From Pelagicoccus sp. (GTDB lineage Bacteria > Verrucomicrobiota > Verrucomicrobiia > Opitutales > Opitutaceae): 64,000 nt of DNA. Below, one piece after another: positions 1-7,294 of this stretch; within the stretch, counting starts at the first letter, position 1; each line of letters opens with the position of its first letter. Where the stretch lies: positions 62,001 to 126,000 of the forward strand of contig JANQRJ010000018.1 in assembly GCA_028284635.1 (NCBI GenBank), read 5' to 3'. The position numbers were made by a program, and so were the translations under genes. The notes beneath the pieces are model-generated. The model searched no databases and was not told where the DNA came from. It worked only from the letters and a program-made list of their open reading frames with translations.

Positions 1-784
1 CGCGACCTCCATTCAACCGAAACCCGCCCGTTGCCGAAGCCAGGTCCAATCCTTCCAACAAGCCAGACGCTTCCCACTGCAAGACACCCGAATTCGCTTC
101 CAACCCTTCCAACTCATCCGGGCTCAGTACCTCAAGCCAACGAAGCGGTTCTCCCACCGTACCCGACCCTTCGATACGAACAACCCTATCAAGGGCGGAA
201 AACTCCGACTCCAGCCCAAGATCGAAATCCAGGCTCGTCAGCGCCAACCGCAAAAACGCGGTCTCATCCGGACCGCGTTCCACTTCCAAGCTCCATGAGG
301 CGGCAACCCTCTCGCCTGCAAAGCGCATCTCGATGAACGCTTCGTTCATCCGCACCGAATCGAAAGGGAGCGGAAAGAGCGCCTCCCAGACCCCATCGAT
401 CGAAGACGGCCCAAGCTCGTCCGACTGCTCTCCATGAAACTCGTCAAGATCGACGGAAAAATGCGCATCGAAAATCTCGATACCGTCTACTCGCTTTTCG
501 TTCCACGATTCCCAAGGATCGTAGCTCACCGTCGCTCGCCCCATCTCCACCGCCCAGCCCTTTCCCGCCAGTCGCGCGTCGCGCAACTCGATCTCTCGCC
601 ACGAAATCCGCTGAATCGAAAACTCGGACTCCAAAAGCCCGCTATCTTCCAAGGCTTCCCGAGCCACCCACTCCACCAAGCCGATACGAAAAGCCCAAAA
701 CGCCAGAGTCGCAGCCGTCATCGCCAACAGCGTTCCAAACCCAAACCGAAGCGCTTTCCGCCAAAACCTTCTACGCATACCCAT
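1..784 (-). CDS. YdbH/AsmA-like membrane-anchored envelope protein, N-terminal part (runs off the left edge)
   Basis: The minus strand is open from an ATG at 784 to the first base of the window, so about 261 codons are seen and the C-terminus is missing. The protein starts with basic residues (MGMRRRFWRKALR) and one hydrophobic helix (about residues 12-32). A long beta-rich stretch follows, with alternating charged and hydrophobic residues and phrases such as DARLAGKGWAVEMGRATVSY. This is the layout of AsmA/YdbH-type proteins, which are anchored in the inner membrane and cross the periplasm to carry lipids; the family name is inferred from architecture, not a decisive motif. It lies about 105 bp downstream of the lipoprotein gene on the same strand and may be the last gene of that operon. 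A second in-frame ATG lies two codons downstream. Confidence 0.6.
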   Translation of the reverse strand, partial: MGMRRRFWRKALRFGFGTLLAMTAATLAFWAFRIGLVEWVAREALEDSGLLESEFSIQRISWREIELRDARLAGKGWAVEMGRATVSYDPWESWNEKRVDGIEIFDAHFSVDLDEFHGEQSDELGPSSIDGVWEALFPLPFDSVRMNEAFIEMRFAGERVAASWSLEVERGPDETAFLRLALTSLDFDLGLESEFSALDRVVRIEGSGTVGEPLRWLEVLSPDELEGLEANSGVLQWEASGLLEGLDLASATGGFRLNGGR

Positions 785-889
785 ACTTACCCTAACAGTG
801 CCGACATGCAGAAACGCAATCGATCTCCAAGTTCCGCAATCCCTTAAATGGGTTAACTATAAAAAGTATTCGATCTGCGAATACGTTTC

Positions 890-1555
890 TCAGAGCGTTG
901 GCTGGGCAAGAATCCTGGCCACAATCTCGCGACTCAACGCCACGAGATCCAAACCGGGATCAGCTACCTCACGACCCTGGTCCATCAAGCAAGCCGTATT
1001 GTTCTGCACCAGGGCGACATACGTGGGCTCCACTTCCGAATCGATAAAAACAGCCCCGAAATCGTAGTCCCCCACTCCCAGACTCGAACCGGAGTTGGGA
1101 CGTAGATCCAGAAAAGTCGCTATCTGCGAGGACGCGATCGCCATGCCAAGCAGCATCTCCTGAGCTTCCTCCACACTGGTCGTCGAGTGGCCCAGCTGAA
1201 GCCTAAGCGTGTAAAGCGCCCCGCCGTCAGCTCGGGAAAGCCGAATCTCTTCGATCATGCCCTTGCCCTCGTAGGGAAATCGATCCCGACTCTCCAATCG
1301 ATAGCCAGCCAGCCTAGGAAAGTCGGTCAGCTGGAAATCGTATTTCGCCAAAACGGCGCCACCCTTGCCCTGCCAGGTGTCGAAGGCCACGTTTTCCCGC
1401 GCCCGCGCGGTGAATTCCTCTTCAGTCACCACTCCCGACGCAGGAGGCGACTCCCCCTGCAAACGGCCGGGACCAGGTCGACACGAACAAAGGACCGCCG
1501 CGCTCAGTACAAGCAACGAAGTTTTCAGCAACTGCCTCACGCTTCTCAATTTCAT
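890..1555 (-). CDS. Predicted lipoprotein of unknown function
   Basis: A 221-residue protein with a clear lipoprotein signal: basic start MKLRSVRQLLK, a hydrophobic core, then LCSC at residues 22-25, so Cys25 would be lipidated. The mature part is mixed alpha/beta with no motif I recognise (for example AFDTWQGKGGAVLAKYDF and a late DYDFGAVFIDSEVEPTYVAL). The start codon overlaps the stop of the upstream transglutaminase-like gene as ATGA, so the two are very probably co-translated. This places it in an envelope operon with the caspase-like and transglutaminase-like genes. Its role is unknown; a structural or assembly partner of those secreted proteins is only a guess. Confidence 0.75.
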   Translation of the reverse strand: MKLRSVRQLLKTSLLVLSAAVLCSCRPGPGRLQGESPPASGVVTEEEFTARARENVAFDTWQGKGGAVLAKYDFQLTDFPRLAGYRLESRDRFPYEGKGMIEEIRLSRADGGALYTLRLQLGHSTTSVEEAQEMLLGMAIASSQIATFLDLRPNSGSSLGVGDYDFGAVFIDSEVEPTYVALVQNNTACLMDQGREVADPGLDLVALSREIVARILAQPTL

Positions 1556-2856
1556 CTTAGGGTAACCGCGAAAAATCCTTGGAGTCTCAGCCTGGTTGCC
1601 GCTCTCTCGGCAGCAGTCGACGTATCTATCGAAGCCCGGAGAAAAGGCCGAAAGCCCACGTTCTTGTTAGGTCCGAAGGTCCCCTCGTAAACCGCGTTTC
1701 CCGGCAGCAGCAGTACTGTGGAATGATAGGAGAAAGGAGTGCGATCAAGGTCCCCGTCCGCATCTGCATCCCTCGCCGTATCGTCAACACCTACCACCTT
1801 CCTTGGATCCACGACAGGAACTCCGGCAGGGTTGGGCATTGGCAGATTCGCCCCGAAAAACGGGTTGTTGCAAGCCCCGTGGCCAATCAAGGCGGCCTGA
1901 TTCATATACCCCCAGAGGTCGCGACGAAGCGGTCTGGAATTCCCGCCCATCAGGTTTATCATGGAGTGCATCGAGGCGGCGACATCGTCACAGTTTACCT
2001 TGATGCCATTCGCCTTCGTCATGAAGCGGGTCAAGTCGAAGGTCACCGCGCGAATCGCTCCAGCCGTATAGCCCCGAGTCCCAAAACCCAGATTGTCGTA
2101 CTGCAAGCCGTAACCGCCGAAGACAAAATCCGTGATCGCGGCAGCAGCGTCGGCCGCCGTCCGCTTGCCGTCCGCCCCTGCAGTGACGATGGTGAATTCC
2201 AAGGCGCTCACCCAGGGCTGCGCGTTTACATTCGCATACCATGGAGCGGTAGGCAAATCAACGACTGTATAAGTCGTATGCGGACCGGAAACATCTATAC
2301 GAAAAGGTCCCGCCTGAACCCCACCTCCACGCAAACGTATATTGCTTGCTCTCCAGCTAAAGGAATCCACCACCTTTCGAATAGTCAGACTCGTGTTCCC
2401 ATCGGGAGTAAACGAAACATAGGCCGTATTTCCCGGGCCGATACTCACGCCTTGGTTGTCGAAAGTCACATTCCTCTTATTCAGATTCCGGATGCCGCCC
2501 GCCACGGCCCGCGCCTCGATATCGGCCGACGCCACGTTGAGCGGCGCCACGATTCGAACCTTGAGTGTCACCGCCTTGTTCGCCACGTAGAGCGCGGCTT
2601 CGTTGCGACGACCCTTCACCCACTCTCCCGCATCGTCTGCCGCATGTTGCAGGTCGTTGGCAAAATCGAGGCGAATATCGAGAGCGTCCGCCATCCCCTG
2701 CCCACGGGCATGATCGAACTTGATATGCGAAACCGACCAGCCAGCAGCTTGCCCGATTGGCGGGTCTTCCTCCGGCGGAGGATCCGCTCGCGCAAGCCAA
2801 GCGAACGGCAAGACGAAAAGAAAAAACCTAGCCGCGCCGCATAGAAACGTCTCCAT
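1552..2856 (-). CDS. Secreted transglutaminase-like (papain-fold) protein
   Basis: A 434-residue protein with a signal peptide (residues 1-24, ending near ARA). The first half is beta-rich and could hold Ig-like domains. The second half looks like a bacterial transglutaminase-like domain: GIKVNCDDVAASMHSM puts the candidate catalytic Cys at 289, ALIGHGACNNPFFG (323-334) is a conserved-looking turn, and TPFSYHSTVLLL puts the candidate His at 378, followed by a strand ending NAVYEGTFGP. The Cys-then-His order and spacing fit papain-fold transglutaminase relatives, which act as peptidases or cross-linkers. It lies 21 bp downstream of the caspase-like gene and overlaps the next lipoprotein gene by ATGA, so the three form one operon. 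The substrate is unknown; the family call is from motif pattern only. Confidence 0.6.
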   Translation of the reverse strand: METFLCGAARFFLFVLPFAWLARADPPPEEDPPIGQAAGWSVSHIKFDHARGQGMADALDIRLDFANDLQHAADDAGEWVKGRRNEAALYVANKAVTLKVRIVAPLNVASADIEARAVAGGIRNLNKRNVTFDNQGVSIGPGNTAYVSFTPDGNTSLTIRKVVDSFSWRASNIRLRGGGVQAGPFRIDVSGPHTTYTVVDLPTAPWYANVNAQPWVSALEFTIVTAGADGKRTAADAAAAITDFVFGGYGLQYDNLGFGTRGYTAGAIRAVTFDLTRFMTKANGIKVNCDDVAASMHSMINLMGGNSRPLRRDLWGYMNQAALIGHGACNNPFFGANLPMPNPAGVPVVDPRKVVGVDDTARDADADGDLDRTPFSYHSTVLLLPGNAVYEGTFGPNKNVGFRPFLRASIDTSTAAERAATRLRLQGFFAVTLR

Positions 2857-2877
2857 CCGATTTCCTCTTATAGCTTT

Positions 2878-3642
2878 TCAGTCTCCAGACCTTGGATTCG
2901 TCACCGTAGAACCCGTCACGGGAGCGATGTCTCCCGTCGCGCCGCTTGTCAGACAGGACTCGTCTGGCACGACCCCATAATCCGTCTTGAAGAAGTAGCG
3001 GTAGTATTGAGCAATGCCGTTAGTTCGCCCAGTGGGAGCGATTATCGCGGACTGCGCGATGCCCAAAGCCTGCGACCACTTGTCCATCTTCGCGCTCTTG
3101 CCGGCAAAGCAGGACTCCAGAATCACCTTTGCCAAGCAAGGATGCGGACCGCCATGGGCCTGTTGGATCGCGGCGGCGATCCCCGTGTTGTCCACGAAAT
3201 TCAGCCCAGTAGGATCGTCCCCCGCCATGTATATAATCGCCGTGGTATCGTCCTTCTCCCCATGACCGATGATCACCAGCATCTTTAGGCTGGGATTCGC
3301 CAGAGCGTCGTAGACAGCTTGTTTATTAGCCGTGGTATCGAGCGTTACGTCGAATCCCAAATCCTCCAAATCCGACTTGATCTCCCTGCCCACGTTTCGC
3401 CAAGCCGGTATAGGCACCCCCAGAAAGCTTATGTCTCCCACGAATACCGCAGCGTCGCAGCAGCCCCGGGTCTCTCCACGCCTGACAAACGAAACAGGAG
3501 GGGGAGTCGAAAGCTCATCCTTCTCGCCCGTTTCACGAGCTGGAGGCAGACCGCCCACTCGCTTATCACGAGCCAGGAAAAGCAAGAAACGAGTCGCCAC
3601 TACAGCTGCGGCCGCAACGAAGAGTCTGAATATATTATTCAT
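2878..3642 (-). CDS. Membrane-anchored caspase-like (clan CD) cysteine peptidase
   Basis: A 254-residue protein with an N-terminal hydrophobic helix (about residues 4-24) and then a basic, proline-rich linker. The rest shows the clan CD (caspase/gingipain/metacaspase) pattern: a strand plus His-Gly in LVIIGHGEKDD (His127), then a strand plus catalytic Cys in AKVILESCFAGKS (Cys178). Spacing and the two hydrophobic strands are typical of the caspase-haemoglobinase fold. It is short and carries no obvious regulatory domain. It is first in a minus-strand operon with the transglutaminase-like protein and the lipoprotein. The single N-terminal helix suggests that the catalytic part faces the periplasm. 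The substrate is unknown. Inactivity cannot be excluded, but both catalytic residues are present. Confidence 0.65.
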   Translation of the reverse strand: MNNIFRLFVAAAAVVATRFLLFLARDKRVGGLPPARETGEKDELSTPPPVSFVRRGETRGCCDAAVFVGDISFLGVPIPAWRNVGREIKSDLEDLGFDVTLDTTANKQAVYDALANPSLKMLVIIGHGEKDDTTAIIYMAGDDPTGLNFVDNTGIAAAIQQAHGGPHPCLAKVILESCFAGKSAKMDKWSQALGIAQSAIIAPTGRTNGIAQYYRYFFKTDYGVVPDESCLTSGATGDIAPVTGSTVTNPRSGD

Positions 3643-3812
3643 GGCAAGCCCCTAGAATATAAAAAGCACAGGCCTAAACAGATCTACATATCTAAAGGAG
3701 TGAGAGGAACGAGGAATATAAAATATGCGCTAAGCCCAGCGGAATGCAACGATGTAATATGATTCCAAAGCCCAGGCGGTGCGATTGAATGTGTGTCCTC
3801 TGATGGGCAGAG

Positions 3813-4128
3813 GTAGGGCCCGACGCCGAGCGGGCCGCATTGGATCTTGTAGCGCGGATCCCGCAGAGCGCATTGGCGTCAACTTAAGCCAAAAGGTGTC
3901 GTACTGGAGGGCAATGCTCCGTCATTGCCGCGGAGCCTACAGAGGGAACAACCGGTGCGGCAACGACGAAGCGTTGCCCTCCAAAGGATGCTTCTTACGT
4001 TAAGTTGACGCCTATGCGCAGAGCGGGACCGCGTCCACAGTGCGCAACCCAACTAACGGGGACGTGGTTCCGCTCTGCGGGATCCGCGCTACTTTTTGCG
4101 ACATTGCATCCGTGACACGACACTAGGA
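3813..4128. repeat. Nested palindromic repeat element
   Basis: This stretch (the 3643-4122 gap holds no gene) is a set of inverted repeats inside one another. A half-element GTAGGGCCCGACGCCGAG starts at 3813. The outer pair is a perfect 22-bp inverted repeat, 3849-3870 against 4071-4092 (GTAGCGCGGATCCC... / ...GATCCGCGCTAC). Inside it are a 13-bp perfect pair (3875-3887 / 4000-4012, GGCGTCAACTTAA), a 13-bp pair with one mismatch (3905-3917 / 3971-3983, TGGAGGGCAATGC) and an imperfect pair (4021-4036 / 4058-4075). A tail TTGCGACATTGCATCCG at 4096-4128 recurs near 46.3 and 58.0 kb and reaches the mobA stop codon. No transposase is present; it looks like non-autonomous palindromic elements inserted into each other. 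Confidence 0.8.
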
Positions 4129-4716
4129 CTGGGCGAAAAAGAAGCGGGCCTTCTGCAAGGCCTCTGCGTCGTTCAAGCTCGCCAAAAACTCAGGTTCGTC
4201 GCAGTCGATCAATTCAGCAGGACCCTCTTGCAAGAGACCGCGCAAACTAAGTCGATCCTCTCGTATCCGATTTTCCATCACGGGCAAAGCAGCCGCTTCG
4301 TAGATCGCGCACATCGGTTCTGGCAAGCAGTCCTCCGAACGAAAGGCCGTGGCCAAGCTATCCGGGTCGCGACGGTTGACGAGCTGCACCAGATGCCGGA
4401 CTTCCAAGTAGGGCATATCGCAGGCCACCGCCAGTACCGGCTTGCCTGCCGCGAAACGCAAAGCCGCCACAATCCCAGCCATCGGACCACCCAACCCCTC
4501 CTCGTCGAAAAGCTCGCTGACCCTCGGCGGCAGAGCCCGTTTCGCAACACTCTGCGGACCGACACAGGCCGCACGTTCATCGCAAACCATCGCGAGCAAA
4601 TCGAGCAGGTAGTCGAGTTGCCTGATTCCAGGTCGGACTTCCAGCTCCGCCTTGTCCGCTCCCATCCGTTCGCTGCGGCCACCGCACAGAACCACTCCCA
4701 GCATTTCCCGTTTCAT
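4123..4716 (-). CDS. mobA: Molybdenum cofactor guanylyltransferase MobA
   Basis: MobA transfers GMP from GTP to molybdopterin to make the guanine dinucleotide cofactor. The N-terminal nucleotide-binding signature is plain: MLGVVLCGGRSERMGADKA. Downstream, EEGLGGPMAGIVAALRFA and VLAVACDMPYLEVRHL carry the metal-binding Asp of this nucleotidyltransferase fold. The family begins almost at this motif, so I start at 4716 (MKREMLG). An in-frame ATG at 4818 would add 34 residues of no family character, although it has a G-rich stretch in front. The gene follows the OGT/methyltransferase gene on the same strand with a 38-bp palindrome between, so it is probably a separate transcript. Its stop TAG lies at the edge of a dispersed repeat tail. 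No other cofactor synthesis gene is nearby except a MOSC protein at 9.7-10.2 kb. Confidence 0.88.
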   Translation of the reverse strand: MKREMLGVVLCGGRSERMGADKAELEVRPGIRQLDYLLDLLAMVCDERAACVGPQSVAKRALPPRVSELFDEEGLGGPMAGIVAALRFAAGKPVLAVACDMPYLEVRHLVQLVNRRDPDSLATAFRSEDCLPEPMCAIYEAAALPVMENRIREDRLSLRGLLQEGPAELIDCDEPEFLASLNDAEALQKARFFFAQS

Positions 4717-4836
4717 ATCCAGACCATCCAACCATGGACACGCTTTTCGGGGATGGAAATCAGAAACCTGCTTTGCCGCTGGTCCTACCCCCAACCGAAT
4801 TCCCATCATTGCCATCAACCTGCCCCCCCTTTAGCT

Positions 4837-4874
4837 GCGCAAACAAAACTTCAACGTTGAAGTTTTGTTTGCGC
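4837..4874. terminator. 38-bp perfect palindrome, probable bidirectional terminator
   Basis: A perfect 38-bp palindrome centred on AACGTT (4853-4858), with arms GCGCAAACAAAACTTC and its complement. It lies between the stop of the OGT/methyltransferase gene (4883) and mobA. The A-rich left arm and T-rich right arm fit a two-way intrinsic terminator with a tight tetraloop. Related AACGTT-centred palindromes occur at 24639-24662 and 45874-45907. Confidence 0.55.
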
Positions 4875-4882
4875 ACAGGACG

Positions 4883-7294
4883 TCATGCCGTTCGGGCAAC
4901 GACGACAGCGAGTTTGCCATGAATATCTAGGGTTTCCACTTCGAAGCCCGACAATGCGAGCAAGTCGATCAGTCCCTTTTTCGTCGGCAGCCAGATCGGG
5001 CCTTCCTCCAGGAACACCGCGCTTTGCTCCGGGTCGCCATCGGCCAATTCCATGCTCAGCAAGAGCTTTCCGCCGCACACTCCACGCAAGGCGTCCAGAG
5101 CGAAAGTCAAATGCCTCAGCCGACTCGCGTTGACGGCAAGGATCACCCAATCGAAACTGCCCACGTCCTCGGCAGAAAGGTGATACACTTGGCCTGACAA
5201 CAGCTGCATCCGATCCGCTTCGACTCCAAGACGAGACCGGCAGTCGACGAAAAACTCCTCACGCGGAAGCCTCATGCCACCGTCCCCTGCCACTTCGAAA
5301 AAGCCCTCCGCAGGCAGGCAAATCGCTTGCCTAGCCCCTCTTCGCAAGACCTCGATCGCCCAAAAGCCATCCAGACAACTCGCGTCCAGGATCCGCAAGC
5401 CGTCGAGCCGATCCGGCAAAGCCGCTACCGCCAACTTGTGGTCTATTTCGCCGTCCGTCGCTCCCTCCGCAAACTCGATTCGTTCGATCCACTCCTTCAT
5501 CTCGCCTCCTCCTTTTCTTTCGATCACCTCCTCGAGCAAAGCGGCAAAGCGACCAGCAAACCCAGGCCCATCGCACAGCGTCGATCCGCTCATGCAGCCC
5601 GGCAACACCCGACGCAGAGCAGCCAGGGCTGTCAAATTCGCGGCCCGAGTCCGGGCCAATGTCAAGTATTCAGATTTATCCGACGCAATCCAGTCCTTCA
5701 TTCTCGCCGCCCGCAAGAGCGACGCCCCGACTCTGCTGGCATGCCGATCGCCCGCCAAAACAACAGTGGGCACCCCCATGCGCATGGCCTCGCAAGTCGT
5801 CGTCGTGCCGTTGTAGGGGAAAGTGTCCAAAGCGATATCGATCTCGCCATACATGGCTAGGTGATCGGCATAGGAGTCCACGCGAGCGCGAAACTCGAGA
5901 CGCTCGCGCTCCACTCCCCAGCCGGCGAACTTGTCCGCGATTCGCGAACGGAGATCAGCATCGGCAAACTGCCACGACTTCAGAAACAAACGGGATGCCG
6001 GAACCGCCTGCAAAACTTCCGCCCAAAGCTCGAGCACGGATTCGTTGAGCTTCGCTGCATTGTTGAACGAACCGAAGGTCACGTATCCGTTTTCCAATGC
6101 CGGCAGAGGCCGCGCTTCCGGAGCCTGTTCGCCAGCTTCGTAGCATACAAAGCAATCCGGCAGGCGTAGAAGCGGCTCGCCTTCTCCTTCTTCAGGATCC
6201 GTAACCTCGTCCACGATTCGCCCGTCCAGCCACGGCAGACCAAGCCGGTGCGGATAGCCAAGCCAGGTAAGTTTCACCGGAGCGGAGGATGCCGCCAGAA
6301 TGTCCAGGCGCGCCCCCGCCGTGTGGCCAGCAAGGTCAATCAGAACGTCGATCTCCGCAGAATCCACCTCTCTCGCCACCTCTTCGGCAGGCCGGCCTAT
6401 CGAATCGATCCAAATCCGCGAAAACTCCCGAAAACTCCGCGTAACTGCATCGCCGCCCGCCGTCTCGGAGATGCAGCAGATCTCGAAACGCGAGCGATCG
6501 AGATGGCGCATCAGCGGCAACAGGAAAAACGCCACGGAATGGCTGGAAAAATCCCCGGACAAGAAGCCTAGCCGAACAGTCTGTCCGCGAGAGGGTCGAC
6601 GCTGCAGAGCCTCAGCTCCGGATATTCTCGAAGCCCACTTGGCGTGCTCCATCTGGACCTGCTCCGAACCAAGCTTCGGACTGAAATTGAGAGTGTACAA
6701 GTATTTGGATACGTTTCTTGCGTCTTGGGGAGCGAGCTCTAAAGCCTTCGCGAAATGCTCCAGAGCCTCGTCCAAGCGGCAGGAGTCGCGCAACAGCGAA
6801 CCAAGGCTTCCATGGTGGCTAGCGTTATCCGGCTGCAACGCCAAGGCCTTCGCGAAAGCTGCGGCACTCTCGCTCAACCTCCCGACGCGACTGAGAGCTA
6901 TTCCCAGATTTCCCCATGCCAGGCCGTAGTCCTTTCGCTTGGCCACCGCTGCCTGAAAGCGCTCGATGGCCTGCGGCAATAGGCCTTTCGCCTGCCAGGC
7001 ATCGCCAAGGCAGTTTTCCGCTACCGCGTCTCCGTCGTCTCGATCCACCGCATTCTCGAAGGCGACAATGGCATCGTCTATCTGTCCCAATCTTCTCAAT
7101 ACGTTACCGTAATTCGTCCAATAGGCCGCAACTTCCGGAGCGAGCAAAACCGATTGCCGCATATGGGGCAACGCCTCGCGAAAACGTCCGGACTGGGCGA
7201 GAAAGAGGCCAAAACCCGCGCGCATCGCAGCGTTGTCAGGCTCCCTCTCAAGAGCTTGCTGATAAGTCAGCTCCGTCTCCCGAAGATCCGTCAT
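4883..7294 (-). CDS. TPR protein with O-GlcNAc-transferase-like (GT41/SPINDLY) domain fused to a methyltransferase-like domain
   Basis: An 803-residue cytoplasmic protein in three parts. Residues 1-200 are TPR repeats (GNVLRRLGQIDDAIVAFENA, GNLGIALSRVGRLSESAAAF). Residues about 240-590 are a GT41-type transferase with the usual landmarks: LGFLSGDFSSHSVAFFLLPL, IDLAGHTAGARL, WLGYPHRLG, VTFGSFNNAAKLNE, DTFPYNGTTTTCEAM and HASRVGASLL. Residues about 605-803 look like a class I SAM methyltransferase of the DUF1698 style (LRILDASCLDGFWAIEVLRRGA... then FDWVILAVNASRLRHL). The fusion suggests that a sugar is added to protein and the same polypeptide then acts as a methyltransferase, although SAM binding is not proven. 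The start overlaps the Maf gene stop by ATGA. Given the Maf gene and nearby flagellins, flagellin glycosylation is the likely job. Confidence 0.85.
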   Translation of the reverse strand: MTDLRETELTYQQALEREPDNAAMRAGFGLFLAQSGRFREALPHMRQSVLLAPEVAAYWTNYGNVLRRLGQIDDAIVAFENAVDRDDGDAVAENCLGDAWQAKGLLPQAIERFQAAVAKRKDYGLAWGNLGIALSRVGRLSESAAAFAKALALQPDNASHHGSLGSLLRDSCRLDEALEHFAKALELAPQDARNVSKYLYTLNFSPKLGSEQVQMEHAKWASRISGAEALQRRPSRGQTVRLGFLSGDFSSHSVAFFLLPLMRHLDRSRFEICCISETAGGDAVTRSFREFSRIWIDSIGRPAEEVAREVDSAEIDVLIDLAGHTAGARLDILAASSAPVKLTWLGYPHRLGLPWLDGRIVDEVTDPEEGEGEPLLRLPDCFVCYEAGEQAPEARPLPALENGYVTFGSFNNAAKLNESVLELWAEVLQAVPASRLFLKSWQFADADLRSRIADKFAGWGVERERLEFRARVDSYADHLAMYGEIDIALDTFPYNGTTTTCEAMRMGVPTVVLAGDRHASRVGASLLRAARMKDWIASDKSEYLTLARTRAANLTALAALRRVLPGCMSGSTLCDGPGFAGRFAALLEEVIERKGGGEMKEWIERIEFAEGATDGEIDHKLAVAALPDRLDGLRILDASCLDGFWAIEVLRRGARQAICLPAEGFFEVAGDGGMRLPREEFFVDCRSRLGVEADRMQLLSGQVYHLSAEDVGSFDWVILAVNASRLRHLTFALDALRGVCGGKLLLSMELADGDPEQSAVFLEEGPIWLPTKKGLIDLLALSGFEVETLDIHGKLAVVVARTA

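Noticed and set aside
1579..2844. Long plus-strand open frame opposite the transglutaminase-like gene
   Set aside because: It is antisense to a gene with signal peptide, motifs and operon overlaps, and its own translation is basic and low in hydrophobic structure, as expected of a shadow frame in GC-rich DNA.
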